Part shown: one piece after another, positions 1 through 5,184 of the stretch
How positions within the stretch are numbered: the stretch's first letter is position 1
Layout: every line of letters begins with the position of its first letter
Assembly: GCA_020442965.1 (NCBI GenBank)
Contig: JAGRJB010000241.1
Location: forward strand, 1 to 5,184
DNA: 5,184 nt
Source of the DNA: Pseudomonadales bacterium
GTDB taxonomy: Bacteria; Pseudomonadota; Gammaproteobacteria; Steroidobacterales; Steroidobacteraceae
Direction of reading: 5' to 3'
Program-made: the position numbers and the translations under genes
Notes under the pieces: model-generated
Databases searched by the model: none
Told to the model about the DNA's origin: nothing
Seen by the model: the letters and a program-made list of their open reading frames with translations, nothing else

Positions 1-839
1 AGGTGTACATCATGATCCTGCCGGCGTTCGGCATCATCTCGGAGATCATCCCGACCTTCTCACGCAAGCCGCTCTTCGGCTACGGCGCGATGGTCTACGC
101 GACGGCCTCGATTGCGTTCCTGTCGTTCATCGTGTGGGCGCATCACATGTTCACCGTCGGCATGCCGCTCGCCGGGCAGCTGTTCTTCATGCTGTCGACC
201 ATGCTGATCGCGATTCCGACCGGGGTGAAGGTGTTCAACTGGACCGCAACCATGTGGCGCGGCTCGCTCACGTTCGAGCCGCCGATGTTGTTTGCGTTGT
301 CTTTCCTCTTCCTGTTCACCATCGGCGGATTCTCGGGCCTGATGCTCGCAATCGTACCGGCGGACTTCCAGTACCAGGACACGTACTTCGTTGTCGCCCA
401 CTTCCACTATGTGTTGGTGCCAGGCGCCGTGTTCGCGATCATGGCCGGCGTTTACTACTGGCTGCCGAAATGGACCGGCAAGATGTACGACATGCGCCTG
501 GCCACGTGGCACTTCTGGATTTCCACCATTGGTGTGAACATCCTGTTCTTCCCGCAGCACTTCCTCGGCCTGGCAGGTATGCCACGCCGCATCCCCGATT
601 ACGCTACCCAGTTCGCCGACTGGAACATGGTGTCTTCGATCGGCGCGTTTATTTTTGGTTTCTCGCAGCTCATGTTCCCGTACATAATCTGGAAATGCGT
701 ACGTGGCGGTGAGAAGGTGGGCAGTCGCGTCTGGGAAGGCGCGCACGGTCTCGAATGGGAACTGCCGTCACCGGCTCCCTATCACAGCTGGGAGACACCG
801 CCGTCGCTCGAGGTGATCGCCCGTGGTGCCGAGCATTGA
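1..839 (+). CDS. ctaD: Cytochrome c oxidase subunit I, C-terminal half (5' end outside window)
   Basis: This is the catalytic subunit of aa3-type cytochrome c oxidase, which reduces O2 to water at a heme a3-CuB centre in the inner membrane and pumps protons. The window opens inside the HPEVY motif: bases 1-2 fit the end of the Glu codon, and Val then the active-site Tyr follow (residue 2, numbering from the codon at base 3). Visible landmarks are the CuB ligand pair HH (47-48, bases 141-146), the K-channel lysine in GVKVFNW (76), and AHFHYV with H133 (heme a3 ligand) and H135 (heme a ligand). About six hydrophobic segments follow, and the soluble tail is complete (GLEWELPSPAPYHSWETPP region), ending at TGA 837-839. 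About 278 residues are present, roughly half of a usual 520-540-residue protein. At the site before the heme ligands the sequence reads YQDTY, with Gln where mitochondrial-type enzymes have a Mg-binding His. It is the first gene of the plus-strand cox run here. The identification is essentially certain. Confidence 0.98.
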   Translation, partial: VYIMILPAFGIISEIIPTFSRKPLFGYGAMVYATASIAFLSFIVWAHHMFTVGMPLAGQLFFMLSTMLIAIPTGVKVFNWTATMWRGSLTFEPPMLFALSFLFLFTIGGFSGLMLAIVPADFQYQDTYFVVAHFHYVLVPGAVFAIMAGVYYWLPKWTGKMYDMRLATWHFWISTIGVNILFFPQHFLGLAGMPRRIPDYATQFADWNMVSSIGAFIFGFSQLMFPYIIWKCVRGGEKVGSRVWEGAHGLEWELPSPAPYHSWETPPSLEVIARGAEH

Positions 840-862
840 TCTTCACTTTGGGTGTTAGCAGT

Positions 863-997
863 ATGAGCAGCGATCCGCGCACCAGCTACGATGCGACACG
901 GCGCGCGCGCGTCCGGCGCACCGCCATTGTTTTGGGTTTGGTCGCGCTCGGCTTCTATCTCGGGTTCATCGCTCTCTCGGTCAGTCGCGCCCAATAG
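863..997 (+). CDS. Small single-helix membrane protein, cytochrome oxidase small assembly protein type
   Basis: This 44-residue protein starts at ATG 863, 23 bp after the ctaD stop, and ends at TAG 995-997. It has a short hydrophilic, strongly basic N-terminus (RRARVRR, residues 13-19) and then one hydrophobic helix (about 20-39), which predicts a single membrane anchor with the basic end in the cytoplasm. The reading frame extends upstream to 755, but that extension overlaps the ctaD coding sequence and has no membrane-protein character, so I chose the ATG at 863. The Shine-Dalgarno is poor (GGG at 850-852, about 10 bp upstream). A tiny one-helix ORF between subunit I and Cox11 is common in beta- and gammaproteobacterial cox operons, where it is annotated as cytochrome oxidase small assembly protein. 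The role in assembly is inferred from position and family name; no catalytic motif is present or expected. Confidence 0.82.
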   Translation: MSSDPRTSYDATRRARVRRTAIVLGLVALGFYLGFIALSVSRAQ

Positions 998-1024
998 CGC
1001 TGCCCCATCACTACGCGAACCGAG

Positions 1025-1618
1025 ATGCAGCACCCGAGAGACATCGATCAACCGCAAGACGTGCGGCCTATGACGCCTGCGTTACGCGCCGCCGCCAATC
1101 GACAGCTAACGGGCCGGCTGTTGCTGTTTGCGGCCGGTGCGTTCGCCTTCGGGTTTGCTCTCGTGCCGCTCTACGGCGTGCTCTGCACGCTCACGGGCTA
1201 TGGCGATCAGACAACTCTCGCGGAAAGGCGGGTTGTTGCAGAGACCCCCGACGATTCGCGCTTGATCACGGTCGAGTTTCTCGCAGACTTGCCCACCGTG
1301 GGCAACTGGGAGTTCCGGCCCGTTGTGAAGTCGATGCAAGTACATCCCGGCCGGCTCTATGAAGTGCAGTATGTCGCTCACAATCTGACCGGTCGGGACA
1401 CTGTTGCGCAGGCGGTGCCCAATATTTCGCCCGGTCAGGCGGTAGCTTTCTTTCGCAAGACCGAATGCTTCTGTTTCACGCCGCAGAACTTTGCGGTGAA
1501 TGAACAGCGTCCGATGCCGGTGCGCTTTATCGTCGATCCGGCGTTGCCGGGCATCGTCGATCGCATCACGCTCTCATACACATTCTACGACTCGGTAACA
1601 CGCGTCGGTCGTCGCTAA
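1025..1618 (+). CDS. ctaG: Cytochrome c oxidase assembly protein CtaG (Cox11 family copper chaperone)
   Basis: This membrane-anchored copper chaperone delivers Cu(I) to the CuB site of subunit I on the periplasmic side. The 197-residue product has a cytoplasmic N-terminus (about 1-28), one transmembrane helix (about 30-49) ending in the family signature LVPLYGVLC with conserved C54, and a periplasmic immunoglobulin-like domain. That domain carries the copper-binding CFCF motif (C148, C150) in [11 protein letters not shown], preceded by the conserved VPNISPGQA segment (131-139) and followed by the typical ending [11 protein letters not shown] (179-189). All three cysteines expected of Cox11 are present. 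The start is not settled: ATG 1025 lies 27 bp after the previous gene, but GTG 1061 and ATG 1070 are in frame and would still leave a short cytoplasmic tail before the helix. None of the three has a good Shine-Dalgarno. Its place between subunits I and III is the usual one and implies co-expression with its target. Confidence 0.96.
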   Translation: MQHPRDIDQPQDVRPMTPALRAAANRQLTGRLLLFAAGAFAFGFALVPLYGVLCTLTGYGDQTTLAERRVVAETPDDSRLITVEFLADLPTVGNWEFRPVVKSMQVHPGRLYEVQYVAHNLTGRDTVAQAVPNISPGQAVAFFRKTECFCFTPQNFAVNEQRPMPVRFIVDPALPGIVDRITLSYTFYDSVTRVGRR

Positions 1619-1654
1619 CTATTCGTTCACATTATAGTCAGGGAATTATCGATC

Positions 1655-2542
1655 ATGGCACAGGTTCACGCAGCCGCCGCTGACAAATACTACATTCCGC
1701 ACAGCAGCCCATGGCCGATCATCGGCTCGGGTTCGCTGTTCATGCTGATGTTTGGCGCCGTCGCCTATTTGAACGACTGGTTTCCCATCTGGATCCTGTT
1801 GCCGGGCATAGCGATGCTCATATTCATGTTCGTCGGCTGGTTTGCCACCGTCATCGGTGAGAACCAGAAAGGCGTCTACAATCTGGCGGTCGATCGTTCC
1901 TTTCGCATGGGAATGATGTGGTTCATCTTCTCCGAGGTGATGTTCTTCGCGGCATTCTTTGGCGCGCTGTTCTATGCACGCTCACTGTCGGTTCCCTGGT
2001 TGGGCGGCGAGGGGACCAAAATCTTCACGCATGCGATCAACTGGCCAGGCTTCGACAACGTCTGGCCAACCAATGGCCCGGCGAAGGTCGGCCCACGCGC
2101 AGATGGCTCGTTCGAGATCATTCCGGCATTTGGTTTACCCGCGCTCAATACGCTGATTCTGCTTACCTCTGGCGTTACCGTAACCATCGCACATCACGCG
2201 CTCCGCGCGGGCAACCGCGTACTTCTCAATACCTTCCTGTTCCTGACGGTGGTGCTGGGTTTTCTGTTCGTCTTTCTGCAAGGCGCGGAATACCACCACG
2301 CCTACACCGAGCTCGGCCTCAAGCTCTCCACCGGCATCTACGGTTCCACGTTCTTCATGCTGACGGGCTTTCACGGCTTTCACGTGACGCTCGGCGCCAT
2401 CATGCTGCTGGTGATCTGGTTCCGCACGATGAAGGGGCACCTCACACCGGAGCGGCACTTCGCGTTCGAGGCGACGGCCTGGTATTGGCACTTCGTCGAC
2501 GTCGTGTGGTTAGGGTTGTTCATATTCGTCTATTGGATTTGA
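1655..2542 (+). CDS. ctaE: Cytochrome c oxidase subunit III (coxC/ctaE)
   Basis: This core oxidase subunit does not bind redox metals. It packs against subunit I and is known in related enzymes to stabilise turnover and support proton uptake into the D channel. The 295-residue product shows seven hydrophobic segments (about 20-38, 43-67, 84-108, 163-181, 188-210, 228-256, 274-294), as expected for the family. Diagnostic stretches are YYIPHSSPWPIIGS (12-25), FSEVMFFAAFFGALFYAR (92-109) with the conserved buried Glu94, GFHGFHVTLGA (238-248) and the C-terminal WYWHFVDVVWL (276-286). The long hydrophilic segment at about 110-160, between helices 3 and 4, is in my recollection typical of gammaproteobacterial versions. 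The start at ATG 1655 is supported by AGGGA at 1640-1644, 10 bp upstream, the best ribosome site in the plus-strand cox run. It is the last gene of that run; the next gene is convergent. Confidence 0.98.
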   Translation: MAQVHAAAADKYYIPHSSPWPIIGSGSLFMLMFGAVAYLNDWFPIWILLPGIAMLIFMFVGWFATVIGENQKGVYNLAVDRSFRMGMMWFIFSEVMFFAAFFGALFYARSLSVPWLGGEGTKIFTHAINWPGFDNVWPTNGPAKVGPRADGSFEIIPAFGLPALNTLILLTSGVTVTIAHHALRAGNRVLLNTFLFLTVVLGFLFVFLQGAEYHHAYTELGLKLSTGIYGSTFFMLTGFHGFHVTLGAIMLLVIWFRTMKGHLTPERHFAFEATAWYWHFVDVVWLGLFIFVYWI

Positions 2543-2548
2543 TGCGGA

Positions 2549-2568
2549 GCGCACCGGCCTGGGTGCGC
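2549..2568. terminator. Candidate hairpin terminator between convergent genes
   Basis: Bases 2549-2555 (GCGCACC) pair perfectly with 2562-2568 (GGTGCGC) around a 6-base loop. The hairpin sits in the 41-bp gap between the coxC stop and the stop of the convergent VOC gene, where a shared bidirectional terminator would be expected. Neither side has a clear T-tract, so a standard intrinsic terminator is not fully supported. It could instead be a 3' stabilising stem acting with Rho. The position and perfect stem are the evidence. Confidence 0.45.
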
Positions 2569-2583
2569 AAACCGAGCGACTCT

Positions 2584-3582
2584 CTACGGCTGTTCGCGGA
2601 TCTCGATCATGAGGCCGGCGGGGGAGTGGATCGTTAGCGCGCGCGCACCTTCGGCGACCCCGACGCGCAGATTCGAACACAGCGCACTGTCAGCAGCGGC
2701 GGCACGGCCCCGCCGTTCCACTTCGTCGAACTTGTGGCTGCCAAACGTCCACATGACGAGGCCTCGGTTCGGCATGCGTGGTGCAACGGGATTCCGGCGT
2801 GCTACTGCCATCATATCCAGCAGTACGACATAGGCACTGGTCGCGCCCGGCGCGAACAGCTGCACGAAGCGGAACTGAGTCCCGGGATCGAGCCCGAGAC
2901 CGCCCGCTGGGCCAGAGGTCGTTAGCACGATGTTCTGCCGGGCTTCCCAGCCAAGAACCTCGCGATAAAATTCGATCTCGCGGATGCCGTCGGGCACGAC
3001 CATCGCCGAATAAGCGGGCCCGCCGATGCCGGTCACGGGATCGATCGGGCCGACCGGTGTCATGTCTGCCGGGCGACCGACCACGAGCATGTAGATCGCT
3101 TCGGGTCCGCGGAACATGATCTCGCCGGACACGTAAGTCGTACCGTCGGGCCGTGTGATGGTGAGTGGCACGATGCCGGCGGTGCTTTCGACACCGAGCC
3201 GGGAGACGCGTTCGAGCGTCCGCTCGAGACTCGCTACCGGGAATCCGATCGACAACCCGCCGGCGAGGCGCGATTCCATCGCGGGTCGTATCAGTTGGCC
3301 GCCGGGCATTTCGAGGACCCGGACGTACACCTCGGATTCGCTGACCGTCGCGACAAGATGCCACTCACGCCAATGAACATCCGCCGCGAGCCCCCACAGA
3401 TCACGGCATTGCCGTGCTTCGGCGGGGGATGGAACGCGCTCGCGTTCGAGCTGCATCCGCATTACCTGCGTGAGGAACTGCACGGTCACCGCAGCATCGT
3501 TGGTCACGAGCGTGACGCCCATGAGTGGTCCGCAGAGCGAGGCAGTACTACCGGCAAGGGGCGCCATCGGATCCAGCGACAT
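2584..3582 (-). CDS. VOC-superfamily (glyoxalase/dioxygenase-fold) protein with two VOC domains, function unknown
   Basis: This 332-residue soluble protein has no signal peptide or membrane segment. Two similar halves can be seen. Half one runs about 20-170 (opening strand MGVTLVT, helix VTVQFLTQVM, later LSIGFPVASLERTLERVSRLGV and IMFRGPEAIYMLVVG). Half two runs about 188-330 (YSAMVVPDGIREIEFYREVLGWE, then GLVMWTFGSHKFDEVERRG and the closing strand SPAGLMIEIRE). The strand-helix pattern, the REIEFYREVLGWE segment and the closing IEI strand are typical of vicinal-oxygen-chelate proteins such as glyoxalase I, extradiol dioxygenases and bleomycin-resistance proteins. The opening strands lack the usual metal-binding His, and only the second half keeps a closing Glu (E327), so metal catalysis is doubtful. 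Translation from ATG 3580-3582 starts 2 bp after the stop of the upstream DUF2909 gene, suggesting coupling; the Shine-Dalgarno is weak and M6 is an alternative start. I cannot assign a substrate. Its place within an oxidase cluster is unusual. Confidence 0.85.
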   Translation of the reverse strand: MSLDPMAPLAGSTASLCGPLMGVTLVTNDAAVTVQFLTQVMRMQLERERVPSPAEARQCRDLWGLAADVHWREWHLVATVSESEVYVRVLEMPGGQLIRPAMESRLAGGLSIGFPVASLERTLERVSRLGVESTAGIVPLTITRPDGTTYVSGEIMFRGPEAIYMLVVGRPADMTPVGPIDPVTGIGGPAYSAMVVPDGIREIEFYREVLGWEARQNIVLTTSGPAGGLGLDPGTQFRFVQLFAPGATSAYVVLLDMMAVARRNPVAPRMPNRGLVMWTFGSHKFDEVERRGRAAAADSALCSNLRVGVAEGARALTIHSPAGLMIEIREQP

Positions 3583-3584
3583 GA

Positions 3585-3803
3585 CTAGCGTCCCGGAGGC
3601 AGATTATGCGGACTGATGTAACCCAGATACCACGCGAGCATCAGCAGGAGAAACAGCGCCAACGACAAACCCACGCGCACGGTCAGCGCACGCGCCATTT
3701 TGCGCGAATCACCCTTGCCACTCGAGAGGTGGAATAGTGCGTTGCCGAGACTTGCGACGATCGCGATCAGGACAAGGACTATCAGGATCTTGATGATGTC
3801 CAT
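3585..3803 (-). CDS. DUF2909 twin-transmembrane protein
   Basis: This 72-residue inner-membrane protein has two hydrophobic helices (about 5-24 and 43-63) joined by a short polar, basic loop GKGDSRKMARALTVR (29-43), the hallmark of DUF2909, annotated elsewhere as twin transmembrane protein. Its biochemical function is unknown. In gammaproteobacterial cox regions a gene of this family typically sits next to SURF1, as here, so a role in oxidase assembly or stability is a reasonable inference but not shown by sequence. The start ATG (3801-3803) has no Shine-Dalgarno; the bases just upstream on the coding strand are CCCCC. A perfect TATAAT lies 9 bp before the start codon, which suggests a leaderless or very short-leader mRNA. 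The VOC gene follows 2 bp after its stop. Confidence 0.9.
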   Translation of the reverse strand: MDIIKILIVLVLIAIVASLGNALFHLSSGKGDSRKMARALTVRVGLSLALFLLLMLAWYLGYISPHNLPPGR

Positions 3804-3812
3804 GGGGGCTGG

Positions 3813-3818
3813 ATTATA
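3813..3818 (-). promoter_or_regulatory. Probable -10 box of the DUF2909-VOC promoter (TATAAT)
   Basis: The minus strand reads TATAAT, a perfect sigma-70 -10 hexamer, separated from the DUF2909 ATG by only 9 bp (3804-3812). Transcription would then start about 2-4 bases before the ATG, which agrees with the missing Shine-Dalgarno. No good -35 box is found at 16-18 bp spacing (the minus strand reads CCGGTG at 17 bp). TTGTAC is present but about 22 bp away, which is too far. An activator, or a weak promoter relying on its -10, is possible. Confidence 0.5.
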
Positions 3819-3841
3819 GCGTCGGCGGCTTGACTCACCGG

Positions 3842-3847
3842 TACAAT
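3842..3847 (+). promoter_or_regulatory. Possible -10 box for the SURF1-Sco transcript (TACAAT)
   Basis: TACAAT differs from the -10 consensus at one base and lies 51 bp upstream of the chosen SURF1 start, in the divergent intergenic region 3804-3898. No recognisable -35 exists at normal spacing; the TTGACT at 3830-3835 is only 6 bp upstream. The next 11 bases downstream include a TCCGG-G-CCGGA palindrome (3849-3859) near the expected start of transcription. The evidence is a single hexamer plus the need for a promoter here. Confidence 0.3.
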
Positions 3848-3898
3848 CTCCGGGCCGGATCGGGATCGGATTGCGACGGACATTGTCTTACGAGCTGC

Positions 3899-4624
3899 AT
3901 GGGTATCAAGCTAGGTCAACGAGAATTCGCGCCGTCATGGCTCATGACCGTCGCGACGATCCTGTTTGGCAGCCTGTTCGTGACGCTGGGATTCTGGCAG
4001 TGGCAGCGCGGCGCGGAACGTCAAGCCACTTGGGACGCGTTCGCGCGTAGTACCAACAGCGCGATCGAGGTCGGAACAGCACATCTGGCAGTGCTGCCGG
4101 AATTCTCGCGCGTGCGCTTGCGCGGCTCCTACGCACCCGAGCGTCAGTTCCTGCTCGACAATCGAATCTTCGACGGTCGTGCGGGCTACGAGATCCTGAC
4201 ACCATTCGTACTAACCGACGGGCACGTGGTTCTCGTCAATCGCGGCTGGATCCCCTTTGCGGGCTTTCGCGACCAATTGCCGGACGTCGCGTTCGACGCG
4301 CCGCACGTCAGCACGATAGTTGGCAGAATTGACGAGTTGCCGAGCGCCGGTCTCGCGTCGGGCCGCGCCGCGCCGCAGACGACAGCCGGTTGGCCGCGAG
4401 TGACGAGTTTTCCCAGGATGACCGAGCTCGCAGCTGCGCTTGGACGCCCCCTGGAATCACGTATCGTGCTATTGGATGCAGATGCTGCGTACGGGTACGA
4501 GCGCCATTGGGCCGCACCGGGACTCAACCCGATGCGTCACGTCGGTTATGCGGTGCAGTGGTGGGGCTTCGCGGTCGTGCTGCTCGGATTGTACGTTGGT
4601 TTGAATTTGCGCAAGGTTGTTTGA
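3899..4624 (+). CDS. SURF1 family cytochrome oxidase biogenesis protein
   Basis: SURF1 is an inner-membrane assembly factor linked to heme a insertion into subunit I. The 241-residue product has the classic two-helix layout: helix 1 at about 14-32 leading into LGFWQWQR (30-37), a large periplasmic domain, and helix 2 at about 214-236. Family motifs in order are LLDNR (85-89), GYEILTPF (96-103), VLVNRGWIP (111-119) and the C-terminal WAAPGLNPMRHVGYAVQWW (204-222). In this last motif H214 and W221 are seven apart, the same spacing as the His and Trp implicated in heme binding in Paracoccus Surf1. I chose ATG 3899 because it gives the usual short cytoplasmic N-terminus. The frame stays open up to a TTG at 3830, but that extension is polar, unlike the family, and would overlap the promoter region. 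The Shine-Dalgarno is weak. It is divergent from DUF2909 and abuts the Sco-like gene. Confidence 0.95.
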   Translation: MGIKLGQREFAPSWLMTVATILFGSLFVTLGFWQWQRGAERQATWDAFARSTNSAIEVGTAHLAVLPEFSRVRLRGSYAPERQFLLDNRIFDGRAGYEILTPFVLTDGHVVLVNRGWIPFAGFRDQLPDVAFDAPHVSTIVGRIDELPSAGLASGRAAPQTTAGWPRVTSFPRMTELAAALGRPLESRIVLLDADAAYGYERHWAAPGLNPMRHVGYAVQWWGFAVVLLGLYVGLNLRKVV

Positions 4625-5184
4625 ATGACCCGCGACGATACTGCAGATGCACAACGCCGACGCGGGCGTCGTACGCTACTGATTATTGCAGCGATCTTTT
4701 TCGTGCCATTGGCGATTTCGTTCGCACTCTACTACGGCACACCCTGGCGGCCGGACGATCGCACTAACAAGGGTGAATTGATCCATCCAGCCAAGCCGCT
4801 GCCGACCGCCACGCTGCGCGAGTCGAGCGGCCGCACAATCGCCAGCAACGACTTGCTGGCCGGCAAATGGTCGATCATTTACATCGCCAACGGCGCCTGT
4901 GATTCCGACTGCCGGGCGGCACTCGTCACGGTACGCCAGGTTCGATTGGCACTCGCAAATGAGATGTCCCGCGTGCAACGCGTATTTCTGGCGACGGCTG
5001 ATTGCTGCGATAACGAATATCTTGCGCGCGAACACCTAGGGTTGACGGTGATCGATGCCAGTGATGCCGCCGGCACTGCCTTCAGTGCCGCATTCCCGGT
5101 CGACGACCGCGCGCACGGTCTATATATCGTCGATCCGCGCGGCAATCGGATGATGCGCAACGACGCCCGCGAGAACCCCAAGGA
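4625..5184 (+). CDS. Sco1/SenC-like thioredoxin-fold membrane protein (3' end outside window)
   Basis: The ATG at 4625 directly follows the SURF1 stop (TGA 4622-4624), with AAGG at 4613-4616 as a well-spaced Shine-Dalgarno inside SURF1, so the two are translationally linked. The open frame runs off the window after 186 residues. It has a basic cytoplasmic start (RRRGRR, 11-16), one transmembrane helix (about 17-37), then a periplasmic domain: PTATLRESSGR (60-70), KWSIIYIANGACDSDCR (81-97) with a CxxxC pair (C92, C96), an RQVRLAL helix (104-110) and GLYIVDPRGNRMMR (165-178). This resembles Sco proteins, whose CxxxC plus a distal His bind copper for the CuA site; H164 lies near where that His would fall. 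It departs from Sco in the residues around the cysteines and has an extra vicinal pair C127-C128. Homologues sit between SURF1 and ctaA in related genomes. Copper transfer or thiol reduction is inferred from fold and context. Confidence 0.85.
   Translation, partial: MTRDDTADAQRRRGRRTLLIIAAIFFVPLAISFALYYGTPWRPDDRTNKGELIHPAKPLPTATLRESSGRTIASNDLLAGKWSIIYIANGACDSDCRAALVTVRQVRLALANEMSRVQRVFLATADCCDNEYLAREHLGLTVIDASDAAGTAFSAAFPVDDRAHGLYIVDPRGNRMMRNDARENPK

Noticed and set aside
60..746. Long minus-strand open frame (228 codons) opposite ctaD
   Set aside because: Its translation is rich in Arg, His and Glu with no domain-like pattern, as expected for the antisense of a GC-rich gene. The plus frame carries all the catalytic residues of subunit I.
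1619..1654. AT-rich gap with a TATAGT sequence (1633-1638) before coxC, as a possible internal promoter
   Set aside because: No -35 match lies at normal spacing, and the TATAGT is only about 17 bp from the ATG in a gap that holds the AGGGA ribosome site. The low GC is better explained by an open ribosome-binding region.
1918..2637. 239-codon plus-strand frame overlapping coxC and its downstream gap
   Set aside because: It is Arg-rich and low in structure, while the overlapping frame encodes a textbook subunit III with all seven helices.
2690..3364. 224-codon minus-strand frame inside the VOC gene
   Set aside because: It is an Arg/His-rich shadow in an alternate frame. The 332-residue frame has clear VOC strand-helix patterns.
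3830..3847. TTGACT (3830-3835) with TACAAT (3842-3847) as a sigma-70 promoter pair
   Set aside because: The spacer is only 6 bp, far too short for a -35/-10 pair, so only the TACAAT is retained as a weak candidate.
3857..3875. Short tandem GGATCG-like repeat upstream of SURF1
   Set aside because: There are only two imperfect 6-7 bp copies, too short to distinguish from chance in GC-rich DNA.
3830..3898. N-terminal extension of SURF1 from TTG 3830
   Set aside because: The extension is polar, unlike SURF1 N-termini, and would place coding sequence over both promoter candidates. ATG 3899 gives a normal family start.
1..5184. tRNA or rRNA genes, CRISPR arrays, insertion sequences, phage genes or attachment sites
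   Set aside because: I looked on both strands and found no spaced direct repeats, transposase-like protein, terminal inverted repeats or recognisable RNA gene. No gap between genes exceeds 100 bp.

Overview
This window is a terminal-oxidase locus: the 3' half of a cytochrome c oxidase (aa3-type, heme-copper family A) structural operon, followed by a divergently organised set of oxidase assembly and accessory genes. The gene content and order (ctaD, a tiny one-helix protein, ctaG/Cox11, coxC; then a DUF2909 twin-transmembrane protein divergent from SURF1, and a Sco-like protein) match what I remember of the cox region of gammaproteobacteria such as Pseudomonas. The DNA is GC-rich, with strong G/C preference at third codon positions. 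I would place the source among the Gammaproteobacteria, with Betaproteobacteria possible. Genus cannot be read from this sequence.

Layout: (1) Bases 1-2542, plus strand: the C-terminal half of oxidase subunit I (ctaD, cut by the window edge just after the HPE of the active-site HPEVY motif), a 44-residue single-helix membrane protein, the CuB-assembly chaperone CtaG (Cox11), and subunit III (coxC/ctaE). Gaps are 23, 27 and 36 bp, so this is probably one transcript. (2) Bases 2543-2583: a 41-bp convergent gap holding a perfect 7-bp hairpin. (3) Bases 2584-3803, minus strand: a two-domain VOC-superfamily protein of unknown function and, upstream of it, a 72-residue DUF2909 protein, separated by 2 bp and so probably co-transcribed. 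(4) Bases 3804-3898: a 95-bp divergent intergenic region with a perfect TATAAT on the minus strand, very close to the DUF2909 start codon, and a TACAAT on the plus strand. (5) Bases 3899-5184, plus strand: SURF1 and, directly abutting it, a Sco1/SenC-like thioredoxin-fold protein that runs off the right edge.

Together these genes supply two core subunits (I and III) of a proton-pumping oxidase and the proteins that load its cofactors: CtaG delivers copper to CuB in subunit I, SURF1 is associated with heme a insertion, and the Sco-like protein may carry copper or act as a thiol-redox partner. By analogy with related loci, coxB should lie to the left and ctaA/ctaB (heme A synthesis) to the right, but neither is visible here.

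Most of the window is well-understood biology. I did not find a convincing undescribed system. The parts most worth a second look are the VOC gene lodged inside an otherwise oxidase-dedicated cluster, the near-leaderless promoter that seems to drive it, and the divergent Sco-like protein with an extra vicinal cysteine pair.
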